64,000 bases of DNA from a sulfur-oxidizing endosymbiont of Gigantopelta aegis (GCF_016097415.1 NZ_JAEHGE010000003.1:76491-140490), one strand, 5' to 3'. Positions 40,374 through 49,796 are shown, counted from the stretch's first letter. Notes: a model not told the origin generated them from the letters alone. Translations and numbers: made by a program.

Positions 40374-40555
40374 TCCTAAAATAATCAGTTGAATCGTAAC
40401 GAGAGCGACTTAGGTGCTGAAGATTAAGGGTTTTACAGGTTATTTTGACTTTATTCGTAGTCATCCTACGGGTGAAGTCAAAATGTTCTGGAAAAAATCC
40501 TTAAGATTCAGTGCATAAGGCGGTCGTCGCAGTAGGTTCAACTGATTTTTTTAGG
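40374..40555. mobile_element. MITE-like element, copy 2
   Basis: 182 bp, same ends (TCCTAAAATAATCAGTTGAA, TTCAACTGATTTTTTTAGG) and interior as 4473-4649, with a 4-bp duplication TTAA (40370-40373, 40556-40559). It lies between the DUF389 gene and the peroxiredoxin remnant. Confidence 0.88.
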
Positions 40556-40728
40556 TTAATACTGTCAGACTATGATCTGATAGCCAAATCAGTATTCCCT
40601 TCATCTAAAATAACGATTACAACAATCGCTATTTGTCGATTTACTATATTAGTCTTTGGTTATATTCTAAAGACAACTTAAAGATAAAAATTTCTTTAAA
40701 ACTTAGACAAAATTATTGGAGAACTATT

Positions 40729-40967
40729 ATGGAAAACTCAAATGAAACAATGATTCAATTTCCTCGTTTAAATGAACCTGCTCCAGCTTTTAATGCAGTA
40801 ACAACACATGGCCATAAAAGCAACCAGGATTATCTGGGAAAATGGTTGATTCTTTTCTCTCATCCTGCTGATTTTACACCGGTCTGTACCACAGAATTTA
40901 TTGCTTTTGCAAAACGTGCTGAAGAGTTTAAATCAATCAATACCGAACTCCTAGGACTGTCCATTGA
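40729..40967 (+). pseudogene. Peroxiredoxin (AhpC/TSA), N-terminal fragment
   Basis: A good ribosome site (TTGGAGAAC) precedes ATG 40729. [20 protein letters not shown] leads to [20 protein letters not shown], which holds the peroxidatic cysteine (PVCT), then ELLGLSID. In family members this continues SVxSHIAW; here it ends two codons later and runs into a fragment of another gene on the opposite strand. About 80 of roughly 210 residues remain, so the C-terminal fold is lost. Confidence 0.85.
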
Positions 40968-41225
40968 CATCTGAAATCAAATCTCGATCTGAATACAAAA
41001 TCTCTAATAATTTGTTGCCACGTGAAATACCTTTTGCAGAAGCCCTAACTTCCACCAGACTGCCGACGTTTAGCTTGTAGTTATACTGAGTAACTGACTG
41101 ACCATCAACAAATACACATCCTGTTTTAAGCCGTTGTTTAATCTTACTGCGAGTCCAGCCCTTTAGCTGTGTATCGAGAAAAGGGAGGAGAGTTGTTTTT
41201 TATTTGCTGTAAATCGGTCAGACAT
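40968..41225 (-). pseudogene. RluA-type pseudouridine synthase, S4-domain fragment
   Basis: After an ATG at 41225 (MSDRFTANKK) and a frameshift near 41190, the minus strand reads LPFLDTQLKGWTRSKIKQRL, GCVFVDGQSVTQ, VGSLVEVR and LLEILYSDRDLI. This is the N-terminal S4 RNA-binding domain and first strand of an RluA-family 23S rRNA pseudouridine synthase. The catalytic domain is absent; the sequence joins the peroxiredoxin remnant tail to tail at about 40967. Confidence 0.72.
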
Positions 41226-41344
41226 GGTAGGTCAATCTTTCTTTTTAAATTAAAGGGGACGGAGGGATAAAAGTTTATTTCCCCTTTCCCTCTTTGATAG
41301 GAATAGGGTTAAAAATTACAATCGTACTTAATTTCTTGACTGCA

Positions 41345-41437
41345 TAACGTCTTTAATAAGCGGATTTCCAAAAGAGAAGCGCAGCGCCTCTTTTGGAAAG
41401 TCCGAGTGAGCTTGCGAACGGCTTAATTTTCTTGTTA
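41345..41437 (-). repeat. attC recombination site 6 (last of the array)
   Basis: Plus-strand ends TAACGTCTTTAATAAGCGG and CGGCTTAATTTTCTTGTTAG; the middle is an imperfect palindrome (CCAAAAGAGAAGCG/CGCCTCTTTTGG). Read on the minus strand it is in the canonical order TAACAA...ACGTTA. Its entry bases AATTTCTAAC are the complement of GTTAGAAATT at the start of the cassette it closes (41764). Confidence 0.85.
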
Positions 41438-41704
41438 GAAATTTTTTGCATTTAAAAACAGCATGATTATTGAAAGAAACATAAAAATAATTGTGGCGTT
41501 TTGCGCTTCTTTTTTGTATTTCTTTCTAATGCTATACCAATAAATGAAATTTACAATCACTAAAAACAACACCATGATAATATTTATATTTTTAAACATA
41601 TTTTTTAAAGCTGGTGTTGTTAGATATATAACTGATCCATAGATAATTTACGCTATAAGCGCAGATAGAAGTATTTTAATTGTTTTTCTGCTTTCTTTTT
41701 CCAT
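41435..41704 (-). pseudogene. Small membrane protein in cassette 6, internal stop
   Basis: ATG at 41704 opens 90 codons ending inside attC site 6, interrupted by one TAA after codon 18. The product would be MEKESRKTIKILLSALIA, stop, IIYGSVIYLTTPAL, IINIIMVLFLVIVNFIY-like helix (INIIMVLFLVIVNFIYWY), a basic loop and a last helix ending MLFLNAKNF. Three hydrophobic segments; no family recognised. The in-frame continuation past the stop suggests a point mutation in a once-intact cassette gene. Confidence 0.5.
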
Positions 41705-41763
41705 GCTTTTTCTGGTTTTAGTTCTAATAATTTTGGATGCGTGTTTATTCTATTTTGTATTTC

Positions 41764-41855
41764 TAACGCCTTGCTCAGCGGCAATTTAAAGTGGCACGTT
41801 TTTGCACAAGCAAAAAAAGTGACGCTTTAAATTATCCGCTGGAGCTATTTGTTAT
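41764..41855 (-). repeat. attC recombination site 5
   Basis: Plus-strand ends TAACGCCTTGCTCAGCGGC and CCGCTGGAGCTATTTGTTAT, with long palindromic middle (CAATTTAAAGTGGCACG / GTGACGCTTTAAATT). Entry bases AAACATAAC are the complement of the start of the phzF cassette (GTTATGTTA at 49195), though 7.3 kb of nested elements now lie between. Confidence 0.88.
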
Positions 41856-41857
41856 GT

Positions 41858-42189
41858 TTATATTTCTATTTTACCAACCATATATTTAGCTGCTTTACCA
41901 GATATGCAAACTCTATCATTTAAATAGATGCAATTTACTTCCCCGCCTCGAGTGGATACTTGCTTTGCAAACATTTCTTTTTACCTGTTTTTTAGACCAA
42001 TAGGGTATAAGTTGTGTGAATGCCGAACCTGTTACTGGATCTTCATTGATTCCATATTTCGGCGCAAAAAATCTTGTAATAAAATCATATTGACTCCCCA
42101 GGGCTGTAATAGCCACACCCCTCAAGTCTAATTCAGAAAGCAACGATAGATTGGGCTTGGCTTTTAATATTTCTTCTTCATTTTTAAAG
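41858..42189 (-). pseudogene. PhzF-family protein, C-terminal part
   Basis: Continues the N-terminal part at 48721-49175 once the 6.5-kb insertion and one duplication are removed: the join reads VVFKNEEEILKAKPNLSLL in frame. PhzF signatures follow, YDFITRFFAPKYGINEDPVT and GSAFTQLIPYWSKK. Near 42000 the frame is lost in A runs; another frame then gives MFAKQVSTRGGEVNCIYLND and a stop at 41858, just before attC site 5. The gene is therefore broken twice over. Confidence 0.88.
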
Positions 42190-42301
42190 CTGAGTTATCC
42201 CCACGAATTTTTTAGTAACTCGTTGAAATTTTAGAAATTGATCGACTTTCATGGCGAACTATGATCAAATTAGTTCACCACAAAGCAATTTGGAGAACGC
42301 C

Positions 42302-42381
42302 ATGAAAGCAACACAATTATTACATAAAAAATTATTATCTGCATGCCCTGATATGCATAAAATCAGATTAAAGGCACTCAT
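42302..42381 (+). pseudogene. IS10-like transposase, 5' part
   Basis: ATG 42302 with ribosome site TTTGGAGAAC opens MKATQLLHKKLLSACPDMHK then IRLKALI, where the IS21-family element begins at 42382. The duplicated target GCACTCAT (42374-42381) reappears at 47568. Joined to 47576-48698 it gives 1203 bases, exactly 401 codons with stop. Confidence 0.9.
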
Positions 42382-42492
42382 TGACAGCGGTCTCGTGAAT
42401 TTGTAAAGAGTTGGCCATTTGAAATTGTTTCGGCCAGATCACCTCAATGACTCCCAGATCAAGTCATGATCTGGGATTTGAATGACTTCCCT

Positions 42493-43320
42493 TTAACTTT
42501 CAATCTGATCTTTCATACGATAGCTTTTTCCTTCAATAACCACTGTCTGAGCATGATGCAGTAATCTATCCAGCAATGCTGAGGTCAATGTGCTGTCATT
42601 GTTAAAGATCTCTGGCCAGTCCTTAAAGGCACGATTGGTGGTGATCACCGTTGAGCCCACTTCATAACGACCAGAGATGATTTGAAACAGCATATCGGCT
42701 CCATTCTTATCAATGGGTAAGTAGCCCAGTTCATCTAAAATGAGGATTTCAGGTTTAATGTATTTGCGCATTTCCAGTTTCAAACGACCCGATTTCTGTG
42801 CCACAATGAGTGAGTTAATGGCATCCACCGTATTTGTAAACAAGACCCGTTTTCCATTGAGACAGGCATGATGACCTAAGGCGGTGGCCAGATGCGTTTT
42901 TCCTAAGCCAACGCCACCCAGTAAAATAATATTAGTGTGTTGCTTTAAAAACTGTAGCCGAAAGAGATCCTTGATCTGCAGTTGATTAATTTTCTTTGGC
43001 CAGTTCCAACTGAACTGCTGTAGTGTTTTCACAAATGGGAATCGAGCCGTTTTCACTTTACGTTCAATTGCTCTTTCCTGTCGCCTATTATTTTCCAACT
43101 CAATTAACTGAGTCAGGTAATTAACATGAGACCAACTGTCTTTATTAGCCTTTAAAGCCGTCTCTTCATAATGCTCGGCAATACCAGGCAACTTAAGGTA
43201 TTTCAACTGTTCAAGTAGTCTTTCGACTTCTTTATCAGTGGGCATATCAAGCATCATTTGAATGGCTTCACTTTTCTTCTTTGTTTGATTGTTTTGTTTC
43301 AAACTGGATGGTTGAGTCAT
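42493..43320 (-). CDS. istB: IS21-family helper ATPase IstB
   Basis: 275 residues, intact. AAA+ features: ILLGGVGLGKTHLATALGHH (Walker A), EILILDELGYLPID (Walker B) and VITTNRAFKDWPEIF. IstB assists the IstA integrase in target selection. The first ATG overlaps istA by about 50 bp; an internal ATG at 43257 (MMLDMPTDKE) is the more usual start. Confidence 0.96.
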   Translation of the reverse strand: MTQPSSLKQNNQTKKKSEAIQMMLDMPTDKEVERLLEQLKYLKLPGIAEHYEETALKANKDSWSHVNYLTQLIELENNRRQERAIERKVKTARFPFVKTLQQFSWNWPKKINQLQIKDLFRLQFLKQHTNIILLGGVGLGKTHLATALGHHACLNGKRVLFTNTVDAINSLIVAQKSGRLKLEMRKYIKPEILILDELGYLPIDKNGADMLFQIISGRYEVGSTVITTNRAFKDWPEIFNNDSTLTSALLDRLLHHAQTVVIEGKSYRMKDQIES

Positions 43321-44809
43321 AAGTTGTTCCTTTGATTTCTTTAGGTTGATAAATATTGATGTCGGGTTTTTCTAACGTAATGTCGAGTAAGTCTTCACTG
43401 CGGGTTAAATGCAAAGCACCTGCTTCGGGTAATTTGTTGAGTCGCTGTTCCAATAAATTGGCCACATACTCACTACTGAAGGCTTCAAAGACAAAGGCAT
43501 CCAGCATGGCTCGTTCAGTGGCTTCAATGCCATAGATTTCACTGAGGCCAACAATCTTTCGCACATGAACTTTAGGGTTTAAACGCTTCTGAGCCAGCTT
43601 TTGATAGTAATCACTGGCACGAGGTGACAGTGCAATAAAGCGTTGAAACAGTTTTTGATCTTCTGAACGTCTGCGCTGGGCTAGCAATTCTTTGGGATGG
43701 TCCGGATCTTCAAAATCACGATGGCGCTCAAAGCTGCGAATGTGTCGGGCAATGAGTTTTTCCTGATCATAAACACAAAGTCGCTCGGGATAGATTTTTA
43801 AGGTCAGAGACTGGCTGGCATATTCTGCGGGCACTGAATAGCGGTTAGAATCCAGACTGATGCGAAACAGTTTGGTCGAGCGGACGGTTTCAATCCGTGC
43901 AATGTCATATCGGTTAATGGGCAAAGAGCGCATGGCCTGCACATCTTCAGGCAAACAATCCACTGGCTTTTTTCGGGTTTCGCCATGGATGCGCACATTA
44001 GCAATGTCAGCCATCCAGATTTTAATGGCTGGATTCAAGATCTCAAACTGAGTCAACTCCAGGCCATTGAGGAAGTTTTTTTGACATAACCCACCCCGTT
44101 TTCAACCCGACCTTTTTCATTGCCCTTACGAACGCCACAGGCTTTAATTCTAAAATCATAATGATGTGCAAAGTCTAAGTATTTAGGGTTAAAAACAATA
44201 TCTTCTCCTGCAGGGCGAGAGAGAACGCCCGTCTTCAAATTATCAATCATGACTTTTTCCGGCACGGCACCAAAGAACTCAAAAGCATGTTGATGACAGG
44301 CCAGAAAGTGTTCCATGCTTTGTGATAAAGTGAATTCTACGTACATCATTCTGGAATGGCATAACACCATCACAAAGAAGTTCAGCTTGCGAGTGGTTTC
44401 ACCCACTTGAATGGTTTTGTACAGGCCCCAGTCAACCTGAGCAGCTTCACCTGGTGCAAAGGCTAAGGTTAAAAAAGCGGGCTTTCGTTTGGGTCGAACC
44501 TGATGAACATAACGTTTGACCACAGAGTAGCTCCCGTCATAACCCTCCTCCTGTACTCGTTGAAAGAGCTGAGTCGCCGTATAAGCATGCTTTTCCAGCA
44601 AACTGACAATATCATCCTTATAGGGATCGAGTTTGCTGTTTTGTGCTGCCGGTTTCCGTGGTCGATAATGTTTTTCCTGTAGCCAGCTCTCTACTGTGCG
44701 GTGATCTCAGATCCATCTTTTGTGCAATCTGACCTACGTTCAGCTTATCCTGTTGATACTGTTTCATACGGCACCAGGCTTCATAATCAATCATGATGGC
44801 CTCCAGCAT
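43268..44809 (-). pseudogene. istA: IS21-family integrase IstA, frameshifted
   Basis: Three frame segments make up the gene. 44809: MIDYEAWCRMKQYQQDKLNV, helix-turn-helix start. 44640-44053: KPAFLTLAFAPGEAAQVDWG (first catalytic Asp), FFGAVPEKVMIDNLKTGVL (second Asp), GRVENGVGYVKK (Glu). From 44056: the C-terminal region to 43268. One lesion lies near 44708 (GATCTGAGATCACC). The other is at an A7 run near 44085 where one more A gives KKNFLNGLELTQFEIL. The catalytic triad is present but the protein cannot be made without frame correction. Confidence 0.88.
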
Positions 44810-44916
44810 TTAATTGTTTGAGTATTTGTTTTATGTGGACAGGTGAAGATGAGGTTTGTCTAACGGGGTCAGATTTGGCTGATGGGGATAAAGATAGGAC
44901 TTGATACAAAGGATGT

Positions 44917-45182
44917 TTATAAGTGATTAGTTTGGCCTGTGAGTTCTGTTCGTGCCTGAGTGAACTTTAATGTCCCTATATTCAACTGTTTCATTAAGCT
45001 CGGTTGTGAGTAATAACTCAGCCCATTTTGATCGGCAACGGTAAGTAAAAATAAATAAAATGCCATTGATTCACAAGAGCAAGACTCAAAGTGGCCATCA
45101 CGAACCAGGCGGTGATCGATCCAACTGAACTGAGAGGGATTTGACGTAATTGCCCTGGATTGGGCATAGGATGCTCGGTCAT
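44917..45182 (-). pseudogene. IS21 passenger: winged-helix-like small protein, frameshifted
   Basis: From ATG 45182 the frame reads MTEHPMPNPGQLRQIP and then breaks in a CCC run; one added C continues as SQFSWIDHRLVRDGHFESCS, LYFLLT-type AFYLFLLTVADQNGLSYYSQ and PSLMKQLNIGTLKFTQARTE, ending at 44917. The second half looks like a helix-turn-helix. I know similar short genes beside IS21-type transposases but not their function; a regulator of the element is a reasonable guess. Confidence 0.6.
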
Positions 45183-45486
45183 TGTTTTCTCCTTGTTTTA
45201 GGTGAGTGTTGAGTAAAAGATCCTCGCCTAATTCTCGCAGTTTCAGACCACTCTCGACTATGTCATCTTGTAACGTACTACCGATAAGATGTGCAATTAA
45301 TCCTATTAAAACAGTGGGTTGAGACTTTAAGATCTCTTGTAACGCATTGGCGTTAAGATCGTCTGTTTTTCTCTTTTATATCAATCGCTTGCGTGATTAA
45401 GGTATCTTGTAACGGTAATGGGTTATCCAATGATTGTTGTACTATTTTCCAGTATTTTGGATTTTGGGAACGCCATTGCTGAACAC
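45183..45486 (-). pseudogene. IS21 passenger: cysteine-rich protein, C-terminal part
   Basis: Continues the fragment at 47179-47377 across the nested element: the join reads NVQRVQQWRSQNPKYWKIVQ in frame. It goes on to LPLQDTLITQAIDIKEK, is frameshifted in an A run near 45356, and then reads DDLNANALQEILKSQPTVLI and GSTLQDDIVESGLKLRELG. Its end overlaps the next passenger gene. Confidence 0.62.
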
Positions 45487-47178
45487 CAGCAATTCTCGCT
45501 GAGATGAACAATTGAGTTGTAGTGGTGCTTACCAAGCAGAAATAAAAAAACTTTTCGCAGTAACTTTAGCAAAATTAAAAAAATCGAATAAAAAGCTTGC
45601 ATTTTGAGAAACAAGAGATCAAACTCTTGTTTTTCAATTGGTTGAATGACTTCATGTTAAAAAATATTTCCCTTTTATATGCTTGGTACTGTGAATTTTG
45701 GCCTCTTTAAGTCAGCAAAAAAAACATTTAAGTTTTTCTGCCCTGAAACAGGCCATCTCACTGCACTTTCATGCAATCAAAGATAGCCGAGTACAAGGAA
45801 AGTGTGATTACAGTCAACATGATGTGCTTATGAGTGCTTTTGCCTGCATGTATTTTCAAGATCCCTCTTTAAGTGAATTTCAGAAACAGATGGAAGAGGA
45901 ACAGAATCAAAATAATTTACGCACTCTTTTTAATGTTGAAAAAATTCCTAAAAATAGTCAACTAAGAGACATTTTGGATCTCATACCCTCTAAAACATTT
46001 GCACCTGCATTTAAAGATTTATTTGAACGACTCAGACGACATAAGCATCTTGAAGAGTATGCCATATTACCCAACACATTGCTTTGTGTTATTGATGGCA
46101 CGCAATATTATTCCTCTAAGCAAATCCATTGTGACTGTTGTCTTCATAAAGAACATAGAACGGGTGAAATAACCTACAGTCATGCTGTTTTACAAGGTGC
46201 CATTATGCACCCCGATAAAAAACAAGTGCTCCCTGTCATGCCTGAAGCAATACAAAATACGGATGGTACAAAAAAACAGGATTGTGAAAGTAATGCAGCC
46301 AAACGTTTTATAGCCAATCTAAAAAAGCACATCCAAGACAAGGATTTATGATTTGTGGTGATGGTTTGATGTCACATCAACCTATGATAGAAGATATAAT
46401 TGAAGAAATGATGCATTATTTATTGGTTGCCAAACCTGGTGATCACACATATTTATTTGAATGGCTTGAAGCATTTTCTGAACTCCCATCAATGGACTGG
46501 ATTGACGAAAAAGGGCACCAACATCATTATCGATGGAAAAATAATGTCCCTTTACATGGCGAAAAAATGCCATTGAAGTTAACTTTTTGAATATACCCTC
46601 ACCAATACCGCAGGGAAAATTATCTACCGAAATAGCTGGGTCACCGACATAAAGATCAGTGAACATAATATTCAAACAATGACCCAGGCGGGTCGATGTC
46701 GTTGGAAAATAGAAAACGAATGTTTCAACACATTAAAGAACCAAGGCTATCACATTGAGCATAATTATGGTCATGGGAAGAAGCACCTGAGCTTTAATAT
46801 GTATCTGTTAACCTTGCTGGCTTTTTATTTCCATCAAATTTTTGAATTAACCGATGGGGCTTATCAAGCTTGTCGTAAAAAGTTTGGCTCTAAAAAATTA
46901 ATGTGGGAAAAGTTCAGAGGGGTTATTACCTTTTTTGTGATGGACTCCTGGGAACATTTAATGGATTTTTTATTGTACAGAGACGATTATGAGGAGATGA
47001 GACCTGTAAAAATAAGAAAACAAACCTATTTTAGGGAAAATGCGTCGATTAAACGCAGCATCTCCCGTGCCTGCTATTTAGAAAGAAAGAACAAAAAAAT
47101 TTTAAAAAGCATCAGGCAAACAAAAATGCTGTTTTCAGCTTAATTCATAAGAATAAGTTACTTCACCGAGTTTTGCTG
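45487..47178 (+). mobile_element. IS4-superfamily-like element, innermost of the nest
   Basis: Ends CAGCAATTCTCGCTGAGAT and the complement CAGCAAAACTCGGTGAAGT, flanked by a 9-bp duplication GCTGAACAC (45478-45486, 47179-47187). 1692 bp with one transposase gene on the plus strand. The family is not certain; DDE organisation and 9-bp duplication favour the IS4 superfamily. Confidence 0.9.
45698..47143 (+). pseudogene. DDE transposase of the innermost element, two frameshifts
   Basis: Segments: 45698-46351 (LCVIDGTQYYSSKQIHCDC, with a probable catalytic Asp), 46348-46590 (ICGDGLMSHQPMIEDIIEE) and to 47143 (RCRWKIENECFNTLKNQGYH then EHNYGHGKKHLSFN, the Glu region). One T added at about 46345 and another at the T5 run near 46578 (LTFFEYTLTNTAGKIIYRNS) would make one frame of about 480 residues. 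YREK-like spacing and HNYGHG are seen in IS4-type DDE enzymes. Confidence 0.8.
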
Positions 47179-47377
47179 GCTGAACACGCTGGACATTGAC
47201 AGTGCCACAGAAGTAGTTTTTATTTTGAGGTTTTTGCAGCCATTTTTTTTGACTGGCGGCCTTACTGGCTTGTCGACACTCAGGTGCTGAGCAGAATTTC
47301 TGACGACCTTTAGAGCGGGGGTTGGGTTTGAAAAAAGTGTGGCAGTGCAAGCACTTGCAAGTTCCTGAACGTGGCAT
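47179..47377 (-). pseudogene. IS21 passenger: cysteine-rich protein, N-terminal part
   Basis: MPRSGTCKCLHCHTFFKPNP then KGRQKFCSAPECRQASKAAS and QKKWLQKPQNKNYFCGTVNV. Two CxxC-type pairs plus CxxxxC suggest a zinc-binding ribbon. The native sequence ends at 47179 where the innermost element entered; the remainder is at 45183-45486. Role unknown. Confidence 0.65.
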
Positions 47378-47575
47378 TGAGTATTTCCTCTACCTGAGAT
47401 AGTTGAGGAAAAGCAAGAAAAAGTACAGCAAAGAAAAACGGAAGAAGAAGACAGAAGAAAATCCAAGTAGAACAAAAGATTTTTTTAAAAATTGGGAAGA
47501 AAAAGCAGAAGAAGAAATGACATTTTCAAATGGCCAAGATTAGGACACTTTCAGGAGACCCCTGACAGCACTCAT

Positions 47576-48698
47576 CGCAGGTGTTAATTCAGCAATATCT
47601 GAGCATCAGGTAACAGTGACTGGCTTGGGCAGAAACTTGAGGGCTCATTCAAAAACGAAAACAAAGCATGATATCAAAAGAATGGACAGATTAATTGGCA
47701 ATATACACCTGCACAATGAACGTAAAGATCTCTATCAGTATTTGACATTGCAATTGGTTGGTGAACAAAAGCACCCTGTTCTTATAGCTGATTGGTCGCC
47801 AATACCAGGTAGTGAAATTTTTCAACTACTCAGAATATCCATACCAATGGGTGGTCGTTCACTTACTATTTATGAAGAATGTTTCGAAGAAAAGAAATTG
47901 AATAATACTCAGGTTCATAATACTTTTCTGGATGAACTTGAAGCAATATTGCCAGAGGGTTGCCAACCCATTATCTTATCCGATGCAATTTTTAAAACAC
48001 CCTGGTTTGAAACAATTGAAGCAAAGGGATGGTTTTGGGTTGGTCGAGTTCGGGGCAATGTACAGATCTCATTAGAGGGTGAAAAATTTGAAGGTTGTAC
48101 TACTATAATGAAGCAAGCGACCACAACGCCAACAGGATTAGGTACGATCTTCTATAGCAAAAGCACAGCATTTCCTTGTGAGGGTACTTTATTTCATGGG
48201 ACTGAAAAGGGAAAACATAAAAGAAAAAAACGTGGAGGAATTTCTCAAGATGCAAAGAGCCTTTACTATTCTAAAAAAGCAAAACAACCCTGGCTATTAG
48301 TTTCTCATTTACCTAAAGAAATCAACAAGCCAAAGAAAGTCGTTAGGCTGTATAAATTTCGCATGCAAATTGAAGAAGGTTTCAGAGATACAAAAAATCA
48401 ACAGTATGGTATTGGTCTTGCACAAGCAAAATCTAAATCTGCAAAGCGATATAATAATTTATTATTAGTCGCAGCACTGACACAGTTTTTACTTTGGTGT
48501 ATTGGCAAAGTTGCTGTGAATAAAAAATATCACTATGACTTACAAGCCAATACAATCAGGCATAGAACTGTGCTTTCTAACGTTTATATTGGGATTCAAA
48601 TTATTCGAGATAAACGGTATAAAATTAAAAAGAAGGAAATTAAAATGGTTTTTGAAAATATTTCAAATTTTACGCAACAAGTTGTTGACATTTGTTAA
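47576..48698 (+). pseudogene. IS10-like transposase, 3' part
   Basis: Continues ALI-AGVNSAISEHQVTVTGLG from the 5' part at 42302-42381. IS4-family blocks: HPVLIADWSPIPG (first Asp), PIILSDAIFKTPWFETIEAK (second Asp) and YKFRMQIEEGFRDTKNQQYG (Y-x2-R...E...K box). Intact from here to the stop 48698, 22 bp before the element end. The joined protein is 400 residues; IS10 transposase has 402. Confidence 0.93.
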
Positions 48699-48720
48699 AA
48701 AATTCGTGGGGATCCCTCAG

Positions 48721-49175
48721 TTTTTAAAGACCACAATATAGTCTTCTGATTTCAGGCTCTCAACAGGTTCTATTTCAAATGCCTTTATTATTTGTTCAGG
48801 TGTTGCACATATTTCTGGTTCTTGAGATGGGAAATTCATTTCCAGCCAGTCATTATTTTTTATAACTGTTAAATCTCCGCTTTTTGATGAAAATGAAATT
48901 GTATTTTCTTTGTAACTCAATATATTAAATATGACATATGCTGATGCTAGTGTTGCATGTCCGCACAGATTTACTTCATGAGCTGGTGTAAACCACCTTA
49001 TTTCATAACCCGTATCAGTTGGGATAAAGTAAGCTGTTTCTGACAAATTATTTTCGACTGCTATTTTTTGCATTAGCTCATCAGGTAGCCACTCTTTTAA
49101 TGGACATATTGCAGCGGGGTTCCCTTCAAATTGTTGATTTGCAAATGCATCAATTTGATATAGTGTTATTTTCAT
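48721..49175 (-). pseudogene. PhzF-family protein, N-terminal part
   Basis: Starts MKITLYQIDAFANQQFEGNP, the PhzF N-terminus, followed by ENNLSETAYFIPT (conserved Glu of the isomerase site) and HEVNLCGHATLASAYV. Ends at VVFKN where the IS10-like element entered. PhzF-type proteins are isomerases or epimerases of unknown substrate when outside phenazine clusters. ATG lies 20 bp inside its integron cassette (start 49195). Confidence 0.92.
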
Positions 49176-49194
49176 TTTTCACTCTTTTTTAACA

Positions 49195-49277
49195 TAACGC
49201 TCATGCTAACCGGCCATTTATACAAAGTGCAGCGAAGCGAAACGGCGTATAAATGGTCGGGTTGAGCTACTTGTTAG
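49195..49277 (-). repeat. attC recombination site 4
   Basis: Plus-strand ends TAACGCTCATGCTAACCGG and CGGGTTGAGCTACTTGTTAG; middle palindrome CCATTTATAC.../GTATAAATGG. Entry bases GTGCTAAC are the complement of GTTAGCAC that opens its own cassette at 49834. Confidence 0.9.
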
Positions 49278-49509
49278 CACTTTTTTGGTGAGCCACATAC
49301 TCATCGAGTAATTGCCGAATTATTTTTTGATACTGCATGTGATGTTTTTTTGCAGTGTCTTTAAAATAAGCAACACTCTCCGAACTAAGTGAGATTGTGA
49401 CTTTAGTGTTTTGTTGTTTGAGTGCAAGTTCTGCCGGTGATGGTAAAAAATCAGGTATTAGATTTAAATCACCGATTGGCTCGTTACTATATTGAATTGT
49501 TTTGTTCAT
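49267..49509 (-). CDS. brnA: BrnA-type antitoxin
   Basis: ATG 49509 gives 80 residues: MNKTIQYSNEPIGDLNLIPD then KVTISLSSESVAYFKDTAKK and MQYQKIIRQLLDEYVAHQ, a ribbon-helix-helix DNA-binding domain. It neutralises BrnT and represses the pair. It overlaps brnT by 23 bp, and its stop lies within attC site 4, typical for cassette genes. Confidence 0.9.
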   Translation of the reverse strand: MNKTIQYSNEPIGDLNLIPDFLPSPAELALKQQNTKVTISLSSESVAYFKDTAKKHHMQYQKIIRQLLDEYVAHQKSANK

Positions 49510-49777
49510 AGATCTTTTTACCTTTGCGCCAATAACCTGCACCAAATATACGGATGCAACCAGACCGATAAGTAAACCTAACCGTAAGAATGCCACTGCC
49601 TTGTTCATTTAAGCCGAAACAATAATATCGTTTTTCAGCTTGGCTATGCTCCAAATCCTCAGCAATAACACGGTTTGTATCTAAGAAAGCATGTTGCGCC
49701 TCGTAGAATGTAACACCATGTTTTTGTTGATTATCTTGGTTTTTTGTTTCATTCCATTCGAAGTCCTGTTCACTCAT
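49487..49777 (-). CDS. brnT: BrnT-type ribonuclease toxin
   Basis: 96 residues: FEWNETKNQDNQQKHGVTFY, EAQHAFLDTNRVIAED, RYYCFGLNEQGSGILTVRFT and IRIFGAGYWRKGKKIYE. The WDxxKxxxNxxKHG start and R(I/L)I.A..a..E end match BrnT, an RNase whose activity halts translation. First gene of the toxin-antitoxin cassette. Confidence 0.93.
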   Translation of the reverse strand: MSEQDFEWNETKNQDNQQKHGVTFYEAQHAFLDTNRVIAEDLEHSQAEKRYYCFGLNEQGSGILTVRFTYRSGCIRIFGAGYWRKGKKIYEQNNSI

Positions 49778-49796
49778 AGAATAAATATAACACTGA

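Larger units (their letters stand above)
42382..47567 (-). mobile_element. IS21-family element with passenger genes, itself interrupted
   Basis: Ends TGACAGCGGTCTCGTGAA and the complement TGTCAGGGGTCTCCTGAA, plus a subterminal GGCCATTTGAAA at both ends, as in the repeated termini of IS21. An 8-bp duplication GCACTCAT flanks it (42374-42381, 47568-47575). Contents on the minus strand: a cysteine-rich passenger gene, a winged-helix-like passenger gene, istA and istB. Without the nested element it is about 3.5 kb. Confidence 0.93.
42190..48720 (+). mobile_element. IS10-like (IS4-family) element, interrupted by nested elements
   Basis: Ends CTGAGTTATCCCCACGAAT (left) and the complement CTGAGGGATCCCCACGAAT (right) closely resemble IS10 termini (CTGAGAGATCCCC). 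A 9-bp duplication TTTTTAAAG flanks it (42181-42189, 48721-48729), the IS10 length. Without the IS21-family insert the element is 1329 bp plus the target-site copy, the size of IS10. It interrupts phzF. Confidence 0.95.

Noticed and set aside
45353-45614. Short minus-strand frames of 60-63 codons left of the innermost element
   Set aside because: Their starts lie inside the element; the real content is the passenger-gene tail ending at 45486, annotated as such.
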